Assembly: GCF_026262505.1 (NCBI RefSeq)
Contig: NC_067204.1
Location: forward strand, 25,079,300 to 25,143,299
From: Trichomonas vaginalis G3
Taxonomy: Eukaryota; Parabasalia; Trichomonadida; Trichomonadidae
DNA: 64,000 nt
Direction of reading: 5' to 3'
Position numbers and translations under genes: made by a program
In this document: piece by piece, positions 1 to 9,676 of the stretch
Numbering within the stretch: the first letter of the stretch is position 1
Layout: every line of letters starts with the position of its first letter
The notes under the pieces: model-generated
Databases searched by the model: none
Seen by the model: only the letters and a program-made list of their open reading frames with translations
Told to the model about the DNA's origin: nothing

Positions 1-530
1 TTTTGACCCTATATTACCGCACGGCAATGTTTTTCTCGATTTTGTACAGCCCTAGGGCGAACAAAAAAAATGTACGCCCGGTCAAATGGCGTGTTTAACG
101 CATCCCTAATCGGCGCTTTTGCGCCGATAGAATTAAGACAGTAAATTAGCATACTAAATTTTGATAGTTTTCGTTCAGAAATTTTAATCATATTTTAAAT
201 AAACATGTGTTTATATTCTTCACTATTTTGTTTGGTGCTTTACCCCAACAAAATATTGAAAAATTCAATTTTTCAAAAATTAGTTAATTTGACCTCAGGT
301 GGCGTGCTTGCCCATCGGGCAAGCATGCCACCAGATGTCCCAAATTATATTTGATCAAATATATATCTTCGTACTGTAGATAAATAAATCACATGATATG
401 TTTGTTGCCTCGCATTCGGAAAAGGCCCGCTAAAGCGAGGTAGAAAAGTGCCAAATATCGTGATATAAGATATTTGGATAAAGTTGCTAGCATATCCGTT
501 TTTTTTTTGCAAAGCAATATCTTTATATCA
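1..530. other. Non-coding DNA rich in short hairpins
   Basis: No convincing gene is seen. Four hairpins stand out from the AT-rich background: 109-128 (ATCGGCGC, loop TTTT, GCGCCGAT), 298-332 (16-bp arms, loop ATC, one mismatch, GC-rich), 408-440 (CCTCGC/GCGAGG around a long loop) and 451-477 (9-bp arms). They have unrelated stem sequences. Similar clusters occur elsewhere in this window. The function is unknown. Confidence 0.5.
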
Positions 531-654
531 TCAATATAAAAGTATGGAAAAGTAATAAAAAATCATTTTTACGATTAGACGCAGTATAAGATAAGATAAA
601 TTATTTTTTTTTACTTCTAATAAAATTCATCTTCGAAGATGAAAGAGAAGTATC

Positions 655-1011
655 TTATGTATGAACATTATTCTTTGAACCATGCAAAACAAGAAGTTCA
701 GCTATTTCTTTAAAATTCTTATCTGTTGCAATATGAAGAGGGGTTTTTCCATATATATTTTTTATTGATATGTGAGCCATGTGAAATAAGAAGTTCTGCT
801 TTTTTAAAAAAAAATCATTATATGCGGCAATATGAAGAGCAGTATTTCTATCATCTTTTTCATAGATATTTGCACCATGTGAAATAAGAAGTTCGGCGAT
901 CGCTTTACTATTATTTTCTGCTGCATAATGGAGAACAGTACACCCAAATTCATCTCTTTCGTTGATATTTGCACAATTTGAAATAAGATGTTTGACAGCC
1001 TCTTTTATCAA
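655..1011 (-). pseudogene. Ankyrin-repeat gene fragment (3' end)
   Basis: The minus strand encodes about 118 residues of ankyrin repeats of the trichomonad type (ANINERDEFG, ALHIAA, EIAELLVLHGSKNN). There is no ATG at its head: an in-frame stop lies just upstream. In the middle the ankyrin register moves to another frame for about 20 residues and then returns, so two compensating indels are likely compared with the sister copy at 40511-40771. It is probably the C-terminal remnant of the gene whose N-terminal DUF3447 part lies at 4038-4928 on the same strand. A functional protein is unlikely. Confidence 0.75.
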
Positions 1012-1580
1012 TTTTACAAATGATATTCATCCATGTACTTATATTGCAAAAAATATAAAATTTGAAACTAAGAGCAGTTTACTGAAAAAGTACCGTATAA
1101 AGACTTTTAAGTTGAGAAAAAATTGGTACTGCAACTATTTAATATCTCTGTAATTTCTGACACAAAAAACCACAATGCCAAAATTTTTTTCGTGCAAGAA
1201 AATTTACAAATTTATACTTTCTGACACAATGATTTCTTAAATCTTTCTCACTCCTAAAGTAATCCAGAATTTAATATACACAACAAATACATTGATAAAA
1301 TAAATATCAGTTTCATTTAAATTAAAGAAATATAATTTTGATAAAAATATCTCCAAAATGCCTCGATAGATTTTCGTGATTCCATGTATATAAGTTTCAC
1401 AGCAGATGGTAAGTATATATCCATTAGCAAAATTGAAAACTGTGCAAGAAAATTTATCTGGACTACTTTTACCAAAAATATAACAATCATTATATAATAG
1501 GATTAAATTTTTATCAATTTTACAAATGACATTATTATATTTTGTTTCAAAATTGAATAACGCAACTATTTATTCATGGG

Positions 1581-2265
1581 CACCATGTTCAACTAAAAAT
1601 TTGACAATTTCTGTTGAATTCGCTTTGATTGCAATGCTAAGAGGACATTCATTAATATCGAGAGAATTTCATTAAATATTGATAAATATAAAGAGAAAGA
1701 TGATTTCATAAATCATTGATAAATATGTAAAGAAAGATAATCCAATAAAACAATGATAAATATGAAAATATAGAGAATTTTATAAAACAATGATAAATAT
1801 GAAAAGAAAGAGAGTAAGTTTCATGTTGACATCTGCACCATGTTCAACTAAAAATTTGACAATTTCTGTTGAATTCGCTTTGATTGCAATGCTAAGAGGA
1901 CATTCATTAATATCGAGAGAATTTCATTAAATATTGATAAATATAAAGAGAAAGATGATTTCATAAATCATTGATAAATATGTAAAGAAAGAAAATATTA
2001 TAAAAACAATGATAAATATGTAAATAAAGATAATTTCATTAAACAATTATTAATATGTAAAGAAAGATAATCCAATAAAACAATGATAAATATGAAAATA
2101 TAGAGAATTTTATAAAACAATGATAAATATGAAAAGAAAGAGAGTAAGTTTCATGTTGACATCTGCACCATGTTCAACTAAAAATTTGACAATTTCTGTT
2201 GAATTCGCTTTGATTGCAATACTAAGAGGACATTCATTAATATCGAGAGAATTTCATTAAATATT
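1581..2265 (-). repeat. Three irregular copies of an ankyrin-module repeat
   Basis: Copies start at 1581, 1836 and 2166. Each encodes on the minus strand one ankyrin module (ECPLSIAIKANSTEIVK, then FLVEHGA). Each is then followed by the same AT-rich tail with AAACAATGATAAATATG satellite units. The two periods (about 255 and 330 bp) differ by the number of satellite units. The DNA of the modules is nearly identical, so expansion or gene conversion is recent. Confidence 0.8.
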
Positions 2266-2269
2266 GATA

Positions 2270-2549
2270 AATATAAAGAGAAAGATGATTTCATAAATCA
2301 TTGATAAATATGTAAAGAAAGATAATCCAATAAAACAATGATAAATATGAAAATATAGAGAATACCATAAAACAATGATAGATATGAAAATAAAGAGAAT
2401 ATTATAAAACAATGATAAATATGAAAAGAAAGAAAATTATATAAAACAAAGATAAATATGAAAATAAAGAGAATTATATAAAACAATGATAAATATGAAA
2501 AGAAAGAGAATTATATAAAACAATGATAGATATGAAAATCAAGAGAATA
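2270..2549. repeat. 37-bp satellite array, part 1
   Basis: Repeats of a 37-bp AT-rich unit (core AACAATGATAAATATGAAA, then ATAAAGAGAATT) run up to the mariner insertion. They resume beyond it at 3853. Because 37 is not a multiple of three, the array opens pseudo-frames in several registers. The 62-residue frame on the minus strand here is repeat-derived and should not be taken as a gene. Confidence 0.8.
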
Positions 2550-2551
2550 TA

Positions 2552-3850
2552 GGGTGTCCAAAGGTGTGTTTAGCACAAACCTGAATACTGCGAATAGAAA
2601 TAAACAAGTTACATATATATAAAGTTTATTTAAATATAATCACCATTGGATTCAATCACGCGTTCGCAGCGATCGATCCAGGCTTGAAAGACACGCTTTA
2701 AATCATCATGAGAAAATTGCTCAAATTGCTCTCTTACAAAATTTTCAAGATCATCTGGACTCGCGAATTCGCGTCCTTCAGCTCTCTTTTTTAGCGTGCC
2801 GAATAAATAAAAGTCAGAGGGTGCAATATCAGGTGAATAAATTGGGTTTGGAACAACTTTGACATTGTTTTCCACCAAGTAATTCATTACCTTATGACTT
2901 TTGTGAACTCTTGAATTATCAAAATGAATTGCAAACTTTTGTTTTTGTTGTTTGGATTTCTCAAACTCATCAGAATTGATAATTTGAGTAAGAACATTGT
3001 CAATTAGATACTGAGCATTCATCGTATTAGGTTTTTGAAGAATATCAATTGCGATGATGCCATTCACGCCCCAAAAAACTGACAACATCATCATTGGTGT
3101 GTCAATTTTTTTCTTCGGGAATGTTTGCGGATTTTCATCCTTCGGGATCCACATGATTTTGGCTTCTGTTGCATATTGAAACCAAGACTCGTCCCCTGTT
3201 ACTAAAAAGCGAAACTTCTTGGATTGATACGCACCCAATATAGAGAGGAGCTCTTTCGAAGATTGGACTCTAGATTTTTTTTGAACTGAATTAAGGTTGT
3301 GCGGAACCCAACGTGTATACACTAGTTTGTAGTTCAAATAATTGTGCAGATAATAACTGACTGTTGTACGTGGTATCTTTGTCATCTCCTCTATCCTTCT
3401 GAGTGATGCTCTTGGGTCTTCATCTAGCGCTTGAAGAATTGCTTTGATTTTTCTTTGATCCGGCGATTTTTTGTCAATTTTATGATGGGCGCCTTTTTGT
3501 TCATGAAGTGATACATCCTAACATGATACGTTACAGTGGAATAGCTAGGAGCATCCATACCGAAGCATTTTACCAATGTCTCGTAGATTTTTTTACAGTC
3601 TTTGCATTTTTTTGCAAGAGCGAGGATGTTTTCTTTATGATTCATTAAAAAAATGAAAAAAATCCCGCCAAAATTTCCCGCGAAACCGCCTCTTGTCTCA
3701 AAATTCATTTTATATTCCGGCATGGCGCCAAAATACAACATACTCATCATATACATATATTCATATTTTTTATTATATATTTATAATCAGCATATATCTC
3801 CTTTAATAGTCTCATATAGAGCGCTGTGCTAAACGCACCTTTGGACACCC
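2552..3850 (-). mobile_element. Tc1/mariner element (Tvmar-like)
   Basis: The element is 1,299 bp. Its ends form inverted repeats of about 27 bp (outer GGGTGTCCAAAGGTG, inner GTTTAGCACA, one mismatch). It is flanked by a TA duplication at 2550-2551 and 3851-3852. It sits inside the 37-bp satellite, which continues on both sides. Size, TIR and TA target are typical of mariner, and the size fits the trichomonad Tvmar1 family. The single gene is frameshifted, so this copy is probably not autonomous. TIRs and target site look undamaged. Confidence 0.95.
2630..3645 (-). pseudogene. Mariner transposase, frameshifted
   Basis: The cut-and-paste transposase of the element above. The N-terminal part (from ATG at 3645, MNHKENILALAKK) holds the first DNA-binding helix region. 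The C-terminal part holds the catalytic DDD set: TGDESWF, HFDNSRVHKSH, and YSPDIAPSDFYLF, with the mariner DD34D spacing. The two parts lie in different frames. A one-base difference in the A run near 3493-3498 would explain the shift, because the conserved GAHHKIDKKSPDQRK stretch continues in the second frame. Apart from this the frame is open to the TAA at 2630. The copy therefore looks young. Confidence 0.92.
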
Positions 3851-3852
3851 TA

Positions 3853-4113
3853 TATTATAAAACAATGATAAATATGAAAAGAAAGAAAATTATATAAAAC
3901 AAAGATAAATATGAAAATAAAGAGAATTATATAAAACAATGATAAATATGAAAATAAAGAGAATTATATAAAACAATGATAAATATGAAAATAAAGAGAA
4001 TTATATAAAACAATGATAAATATGAAAATAAAGAGAATTATATAAAACAATGATAAATATGAAAATAAAGAGAATTATATAAAACAATGATAAATATGAA
4101 AATAAAGAGAATA
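3853..4113. repeat. 37-bp satellite array, part 2
   Basis: About seven units of the 37-bp repeat, very uniform (unit starts visible for example at 3961 and 3998). The array runs into the 3' end of the DUF3447 gene and supplies its last codons. The same unit is found at 2270-2549, 28826-29060 and in degenerate form at 41112-41250, always next to an ankyrin-family gene piece. Confidence 0.85.
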
Positions 4114-4928
4114 TAAATTTTGTTGATATCTTCTCCATTAGAAAGTAAATAAGATGCAACATCATAATTTCCAAAATGCATACTTTCAGCTATTGAATCA
4201 AAAGTTTGTCCAAAATTTGATTTAAGATACTCAGCAATTTCATAATTATGATAATCCAATGCTGTATTAATCATGTTATCAAATGATATACCATCTTCAA
4301 TCATTTGCATAAAAATGATTTTATTTCCGCCTTGAACAGCATACATTTCGGAATATCCTGTGTATCTAGCTCCTAAATTTTTTAAGTAATTGAAACACAA
4401 TTCTGATCCATATTTAATTGAACAATCAAGTAGTGTGAATTCATAATCTATTTTCTCATTAATATCAAGTTTTGGGAATTTATCCTTAAGATCATCAACT
4501 TTATCCCATGCAATGTAGAATAAAGGAGATTTTGTTGAATATATATTGAGAATATCTTCTTCTTTCATTTTAGGTTCGAAGTTTTCAAATTTGAAACCTT
4601 TATAATATAGAAGCGTAGCCAATTCCTCATTTTTCGGCTTGATTAAACATGAGAATTCGTTTAATATGTTTAAATAAAGTTCTGCAAATAATTTGATATC
4701 TTTAACACGAATTTGCGACATAATATCAATCAAGTAAAGTGACATTTGGATTGGTATTTTGTTATTTGTAATGAATTCTATAATTTGTGAAGATATTTGT
4801 AAAATATTATTGGAATTGACACTCCAAATAATTTTTGATGCTTGATCAGGGTATTCAAATACTTCATTTGGCTTAATATCTTTAAAATCAAATCCAGATT
4901 CGTTTTTTGATTGCTCAGTACTCAACAT
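4038..4928 (-). CDS. DUF3447/ankyrin-type protein, C-terminus replaced by satellite
   Basis: The frame has 296 residues. The first about 270 resemble the DUF3447-type helical domain that precedes ankyrin repeats in large trichomonad protein families (NEVFEYPDQASKIIW, YLLSNGEDINK). The ATG at 4928 is well placed. The usual run of ankyrin repeats is missing: after EDINK the frame enters the 37-bp satellite and ends with a hydrophobic, repeat-derived tail (ILFIFIFIIVLYNS). The gene was therefore probably truncated by satellite growth, with its ankyrin tail now lying at 655-2260. A close paralogue, inverted, is at 28012-28863. Function of the family: unknown, presumed protein-protein interaction. 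Whether this frame is expressed cannot be seen. Confidence 0.7.
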   Translation of the reverse strand: MLSTEQSKNESGFDFKDIKPNEVFEYPDQASKIIWSVNSNNILQISSQIIEFITNNKIPIQMSLYLIDIMSQIRVKDIKLFAELYLNILNEFSCLIKPKNEELATLLYYKGFKFENFEPKMKEEDILNIYSTKSPLFYIAWDKVDDLKDKFPKLDINEKIDYEFTLLDCSIKYGSELCFNYLKNLGARYTGYSEMYAVQGGNKIIFMQMIEDGISFDNMINTALDYHNYEIAEYLKSNFGQTFDSIAESMHFGNYDVASYLLSNGEDINKIYILFIFIFIIVLYNSLYFHIYHCFI

Positions 4929-4937
4929 GATTTATAA

Positions 4938-5208
4938 AATTTTTGGATGTGGCACTTTTCGATTATCTATACATTTCTGATTGCTAATATTTATTTAGTA
5001 TGTCAATGCTAAATGTAAAATAAAATCAGCCTGTACAAAGGGCGTAAGTGAAATGTAATATGAGAACCTCATTTCTTTTATATCAATTTTGAATAAACAA
5101 ATACTCTAAAACTTTTTATTTATTATCAAAATTCAAAAGATCATTAAATTTGTTTTCAAATTCTTCAAAGCTTTTCAATTTGCAAAAGTATAATTTTAAA
5201 AGATCTCT
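4938..5208. other. Upstream region shared with second locus; MULE target site
   Basis: This stretch is non-coding and is repeated, inverted, at about 26700-26945, upstream of the second DUF3447 copy. Its last nine bases (AAGATCTCT, 5200-5208) are the target duplication of the MULE that follows. Confidence 0.8.
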
Positions 5209-5345
5209 GGTAAAAAAGGGGGTTGGCGTCCTAAGGCGTCCTAGTGTAAATTTCTCAAAATTGTGATATTTACATCACATTTTTGAGAGGTTTATGGGCG
5301 TCCTAAGGGAAAATTGAATAGCTAGGGCGTCCCGAATTTTCATTC
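5209..5345 (+). repeat. MULE left terminal inverted repeat and subterminal motifs
   Basis: Contains GGGTTGGCGTCCTAAGG followed by further GGCGTCC copies and a short inverted pair (TGTAAATTTCTCAAAA / TTTTTGAGA). It matches the right end 10415-10537 in inverted orientation, best over the outer 30 bp. Confidence 0.85.
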
Positions 5346-5982
5346 TAAGATTTAAATATATTATATACTTAAGTATAATACAAGCAATATAAAAATTAAA
5401 TTTTTATTATGTTAACTTATAAGAAATTTTTTTGAATTATCGTTGATTTATTGTAATCTTTCCAGGCTATATTTTTGAAATCAACTTTACCTGTCATACG
5501 CATTAATGTAGTAGATGTCCAGGTGTAGCTATTATATCCCAGCAACATTGGTATTTTATCATTGTAAGATATCAAAATGAAGTGTTTTTTTAGATATAAT
5601 TTTTCGTAAATTTTTCAAAAATAAGATGGTAAAAAAGCCTCGACTTGCTCGAAAAATAACAATTTTTTTACTTGTAAAAATAACCCTTTTACAGCATGGG
5701 CAGCTATTCAATCACTATTTCTTTTTCTAAAAGTATATTTTTCAAAAAAAATTAAGATCAAATTCGACAATTTCTTGATGAAAGCAAAAATATTACACAT
5801 ACTTCTAGATGCATGGGATAAAATATGCAATTATTCAATCAATTCGCATGATTTGAAAAAAAAATCTAAATTTGATAAAAATGTAGAAATTTTTTATTTT
5901 TAACTTGAGATTCGATTTTTTTGATCCAATTTGTGAATTTTTTTGATCGGAATTTCAATTAATTTGTTGATCAAAAATGACC
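5346..5982. other. Non-coding interior of the MULE, left side
   Basis: About 640 bp of AT-rich sequence with many short A/T runs lie between the left terminal repeat and the 3' end of the minus-strand gene. No open frame, RNA gene or repeat of note is seen. Confidence 0.6.
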
Positions 5983-7089
5983 TCACAAGGTTTGATCATA
6001 AGTGAAGTCATCTTCATGGGTATTTAGAAATTCCAAGAGAAATTGCTTATTTCTCGCAGATGTAATATCTGAGAAAATCGAATTTAAATATTCATAGAAA
6101 CCCAAATCATTCTCCGGTTCGAATAATTCATCTGTTGCTTTTTCTGTTTTTTCTATGAATTTTAATAATTTGATTAATAAATCTTCATCAGGAAGAATTA
6201 TTGCTGCATTTGTGATAAAATTCCATATTGAGGTAATATGGCAATAATTACATTTATAAAATGTAATTTTATCCAAAATTTTTTGGCAAATTCGCATAAT
6301 AGCATTAATATTTGAAGCTGAGATTAAACCTGTGATTACTTCTGTAACTTTTGGAAAATCATCGCAATTTAATATCTCTTTATATTGAATTGAGAAATAA
6401 AAAAAATCAAATGGATTCATTTCTTCAATTTCAAGGAGATTGTAAAAATTGATAGAAGTGTTATTGCAACAAATTGTATTTGCAGCAAAAAATATCATTT
6501 GCTCGATTCCATTTTTGGAATAAATTTGCTGGAACAATGTTAAATTAAAACAGTTGCTTAATTTTTCTTCATTGTTTTCATAAAAAAGTAACAAGTTTGC
6601 AACTGAAATTTCAAAATTTTGATAATTGCCAGTTATTTCAGTAAATATATATATTTGCTTTTCTTCATCTAAAAATGGCAAATATTGATTTGCAATATTA
6701 ACTAAAGTTTGGGATAAATTGTTCCAGTTTGATTTTACAATTTGTGAGCACATTATGTAATATGTAAATTTATCCGCTTTGTAGGAATTTAAAATTGTTT
6801 GTTGTTCTGTTTCAGTTAAATTACTGAATTTTTCAAGATTAATATTGTGATAAAAAATAGAATCCTTGAAACATTCTGATATCTTTTCAATGTTTAAAAC
6901 GGATGCTAAAAAATGTAAAAGAACTTCATCAGTCACTGTGATTTTTTTGAAAAATTTATCCCAATTCAAGCATCCAATTGATCTTTCTGTCATTGTACTT
7001 ATGCATTGATAAAGTTGATTTAATGAATCCGAAGAATAATCATTATGCTTGACTAGTTGAGTTAGTTGATACAGACTGTCGTCAGCCAT
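5983..7089 (-). CDS. Helical protein of unknown function carried inside the MULE
   Basis: A clean frame of 368 residues begins at an ATG (7089) and is transcribed away from the transposase gene, with 334 bp between the two starts. The sequence is rich in Leu, Ile, Asn and Phe helices (LVKHNDYSSDSLNQLYQCIS; SVANLLLFYENNEEKL), suggesting an armadillo/HEAT-like solenoid. No catalytic motif or membrane segment is recognised. It lies wholly inside the TIRs, so it moves with the element. It could be a captured host gene (Pack-MULE style) or an accessory gene proper to this MULE family. The host helical-repeat protein at 43109 has a similar composition, but I see no clear shared motif. The product is likely real because the frame is long, undamaged and shares the intergenic repeat with the transposase. 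Confidence 0.75.
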   Translation of the reverse strand: MADDSLYQLTQLVKHNDYSSDSLNQLYQCISTMTERSIGCLNWDKFFKKITVTDEVLLHFLASVLNIEKISECFKDSIFYHNINLEKFSNLTETEQQTILNSYKADKFTYYIMCSQIVKSNWNNLSQTLVNIANQYLPFLDEEKQIYIFTEITGNYQNFEISVANLLLFYENNEEKLSNCFNLTLFQQIYSKNGIEQMIFFAANTICCNNTSINFYNLLEIEEMNPFDFFYFSIQYKEILNCDDFPKVTEVITGLISASNINAIMRICQKILDKITFYKCNYCHITSIWNFITNAAIILPDEDLLIKLLKFIEKTEKATDELFEPENDLGFYEYLNSIFSDITSARNKQFLLEFLNTHEDDFTYDQTL

Positions 7090-7138
7090 TTTAAAAAAAT
7101 GAATAAAATTGTATAGTAAATTATATTTGTGAAATTTG

Positions 7139-7370
7139 TGACGCTACATTCAATCTAAGACCAATATCTCAAAGAATTCCTCATTTAAGTATTACTTTTC
7201 ATTGTTTTTTAAAAAATATCTTTGCTTATTTGTTCACTTTTTTGACATTTATTATATGCTTTTTATCATATTTCCGATGATATGAATATATATTCTATAT
7301 AAGAATGACGCTACATTCAATCTAAGACCAATATCTCAAAGAATTCCTCATTTAAGTATTACTTTTCATT
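7139..7370. promoter_or_regulatory. 65-bp direct repeat in the divergent promoter region of the MULE
   Basis: Two identical copies (7139-7203 and 7306-7370), beginning TGACGCTACATTCAATC and ending TATTACTTTTCATT, lie 102 bp apart between the two divergent genes. The copies are direct, so they do not simply mirror each other as two promoters. They may bind the same regulator for both genes, or reflect a local duplication. Position in the only intergenic gap between the two starts suggests a control region. Confidence 0.5.
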
Positions 7371-7423
7371 TTTGATTCAATTTTCGAACGGTTTTCGTAA
7401 ATTTTGCATCATTTCATTTTTTA

Positions 7424-9676
7424 ATGGGAAAATCATCTATATTTAATCAAAAAAGAGCAAACTTTACAGACGAAAATAAAATATTTATCAGGGAACAATC
7501 TGATAAATACCAAAAATCAACATCGAGAGATGAAAAAACGAATATAATCAAACAAGTTCTTCAATATTTTAATATTAAATACGCCGAAAATGAATCTAAA
7601 GCTGTCAGAAGATATTTTAGTTATATTGCAGTTAAAAATATTCCCGCAGTTACTGGAAAATATCCTGATACAATTGTTCGCAAAGATATGCTTTATTCGC
7701 ATGATCATACAAATATTATTAATTCAAATAATATTGAACGTTACTACCGTTGCATCGATCATTCTTGTCAAGCACGTTATTTAGTTAAAATTGAGAACAG
7801 TTCAGTTTCCGAAGATTTACAAAAGGAACATATACCCGAATGCAGACAATTTAAAAAGTTACAAAATGAAAAAAATGATCTTCATAAATCAATGACTCTG
7901 ACAGAAATATACAATAAGGCAATGGCAAAATTTTCTGAAGACAACGGCACTTTTCAGCAGATTAAAAAATTTATGACAGAACTTGCTGTTGGTACTGATG
8001 AAAACCCATTAATTAAAGATTCATTGGTCAGGGAAGTTTATAATAAGTCCAGAAAATTTTCTGTTGGAGAAAAAATTACAGACGATGAAATTGCTAATTT
8101 TTGTTTAATAAATGGCGAGCAGTTTTTCATTGGCCATGATTTTCAAGCAAATTGTGAGACGATGTTTTTTGGTTTTGAGAAGGCAATTCAATTTGCAAAA
8201 GAAGCCACAGATTTATTTTGCGATGGAACTTTTAAAATTACACCAAAACATTTTCAAAAAGGACAGATGCTAACAATTATGATTTGTGAACCTTCAACAA
8301 ATCAATATCTACCACTTTTATTTATATTCATGAAAAACCGCACATTTGAATCTTATAAGAAGGCATTTGAATATATTTTTACTGTCAAGGGTATTCAATT
8401 TTCAAAGCTAATTCAAATTCATTGTGATTTTGAAAAGGGAATGATAGAGGCACTTCAACAAATTTTCCCTAAAGTCCGTATAATTGGATGCCTATTTCAT
8501 TTCAAACAAGCTTTACACAGGAAACTTGTAGCACTTTATACAAAAAATTTCAATACTTTACAAAATTCTTTATTTAAGCTATATTCTATTACTCCATTCA
8601 TGTCTCATGAAGAATTTGTACTTACAATGCATATAATTAATCAAAATAAAGTTGATTCGATCAAAGATTATATTGATTATTTCAACAAAGTTTGGTTGCC
8701 GCACTACAATTTAATATCTCAATATAATAATGCAACTGCAATATTCACTAATGATTGCCTCGAGAGTATGCATTCAGAATTTTCTTCGTTAAAACATCCA
8801 AACATTTATGAAGCTATTAAGAAGATATCTCAAATCCAATTAGATAAATATAACGCCATCAAAAATAACCAGAAGATCGAGCGCCATATAAAAACCGTTA
8901 TCACTGATAGCTACAAAAATTATATTCTTGACTGCTTTCAAAAAGAACTTGAGAAAACAATTTTTTCTATCAAACAATACAACGTAAGTGATCTTTCTTT
9001 GGCTCAGAACGAGATTTCTCCATATGGTTCCATAGAATCGAGTTCATTGTTCGAAAATATTCCAGTTCATGATGCAGATATACTCAAATCGATCGATCTA
9101 ACAGATAAAGATACAATGATCACTAAGTTTATTAATGAAAAAAGAGAAAAAATTATGGCATTATTTAATGAAACATTAAATCATCCAGATTTTAATTCAT
9201 CCACTCCAATTCAAACTAATTTTGAGCAAGCCGATACAAATCAAGGTTCAGATGCTCCAATTCGCTCCGAAAATTCAAATATTGCAGACTCTACAGATTT
9301 AGAACCAGAAAATCAAAACCATCCTTCTACAAATCAAATGTCTAGTAATCTAGAACATAAGCTGGACCTTCTTGATCATATTGAAAAACAATTATCGAAA
9401 ATGCGCTCGTTATTGGGAATTCTTCCTACTACAAATGCTATTGTTGGGCCGTCAAAACAAGTTTCAGTTAATAGCAAGCAAAATTCTGAAAAAAATAAGA
9501 AAAAATCTTCCATAACAACAAAATCAAACAATAAAAAACAAAATTCATCCGACAATCCTCCTAAACGTAAAGCTCCTATTTCGGAAAGGATTCTCAGCGA
9601 TAATAACTTATATTTTCAAGTTCATCGAAAGAGATCGAAAAGCAAACGTTCCACATCTACAGAGAAAAAGAATTGA
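7424..9676 (+). CDS. MULE transposase
   Basis: A 750-residue transposase for cut-and-paste movement of the element. Near residues 110-140 there is a C-x4-C ... H-x3-C zinc finger (RCIDHSCQ, then EHIPEC) of FLYWCH/WRKY-GCM type, a common N-terminal part of MULE proteins. The catalytic core follows: D267 in CDGTF, D335 in HCDFEKGM, the C-x2-H signature in GCLFHF (356-359), and E447 in NDCLESMHSEF. These match the MULE DDE domain (PF10551 type). The C-terminal 80 residues are basic and Ser/Asn-rich (PPKRKAP, HRKRSKSKRS), a likely nuclear localisation and DNA-contact tail. No stop or frameshift is seen. The ATG at 7424 gives the usual length for the family. Confidence 0.95.
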   Translation: MGKSSIFNQKRANFTDENKIFIREQSDKYQKSTSRDEKTNIIKQVLQYFNIKYAENESKAVRRYFSYIAVKNIPAVTGKYPDTIVRKDMLYSHDHTNIINSNNIERYYRCIDHSCQARYLVKIENSSVSEDLQKEHIPECRQFKKLQNEKNDLHKSMTLTEIYNKAMAKFSEDNGTFQQIKKFMTELAVGTDENPLIKDSLVREVYNKSRKFSVGEKITDDEIANFCLINGEQFFIGHDFQANCETMFFGFEKAIQFAKEATDLFCDGTFKITPKHFQKGQMLTIMICEPSTNQYLPLLFIFMKNRTFESYKKAFEYIFTVKGIQFSKLIQIHCDFEKGMIEALQQIFPKVRIIGCLFHFKQALHRKLVALYTKNFNTLQNSLFKLYSITPFMSHEEFVLTMHIINQNKVDSIKDYIDYFNKVWLPHYNLISQYNNATAIFTNDCLESMHSEFSSLKHPNIYEAIKKISQIQLDKYNAIKNNQKIERHIKTVITDSYKNYILDCFQKELEKTIFSIKQYNVSDLSLAQNEISPYGSIESSSLFENIPVHDADILKSIDLTDKDTMITKFINEKREKIMALFNETLNHPDFNSSTPIQTNFEQADTNQGSDAPIRSENSNIADSTDLEPENQNHPSTNQMSSNLEHKLDLLDHIEKQLSKMRSLLGILPTTNAIVGPSKQVSVNSKQNSEKNKKKSSITTKSNNKKQNSSDNPPKRKAPISERILSDNNLYFQVHRKRSKSKRSTSTEKKN

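Larger units (their letters stand above)
531..2549. repeat. Duplicated ankyrin/satellite block, left copy
   Basis: From about 531 the sequence matches 40413-41250 almost base for base. It first matches the flank (AAGTAAT..., TAGACGCAG...), then the ankyrin fragment, then a spacer with the same non-coding sequence, then an ankyrin module and the satellite. Here the ankyrin module beginning CACCATGTTCAACT occurs three times (1581, 1836, 2166), each followed by 37-bp-type satellite. The other copy has it once (about 41025). This looks like an ankyrin gene tail that was copied to two places and then expanded here. Confidence 0.8.

Noticed and set aside
2298-2486. 62-residue hydrophobic frame on the minus strand
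   Set aside because: Translation of the 37-bp satellite; all three frames are open there.
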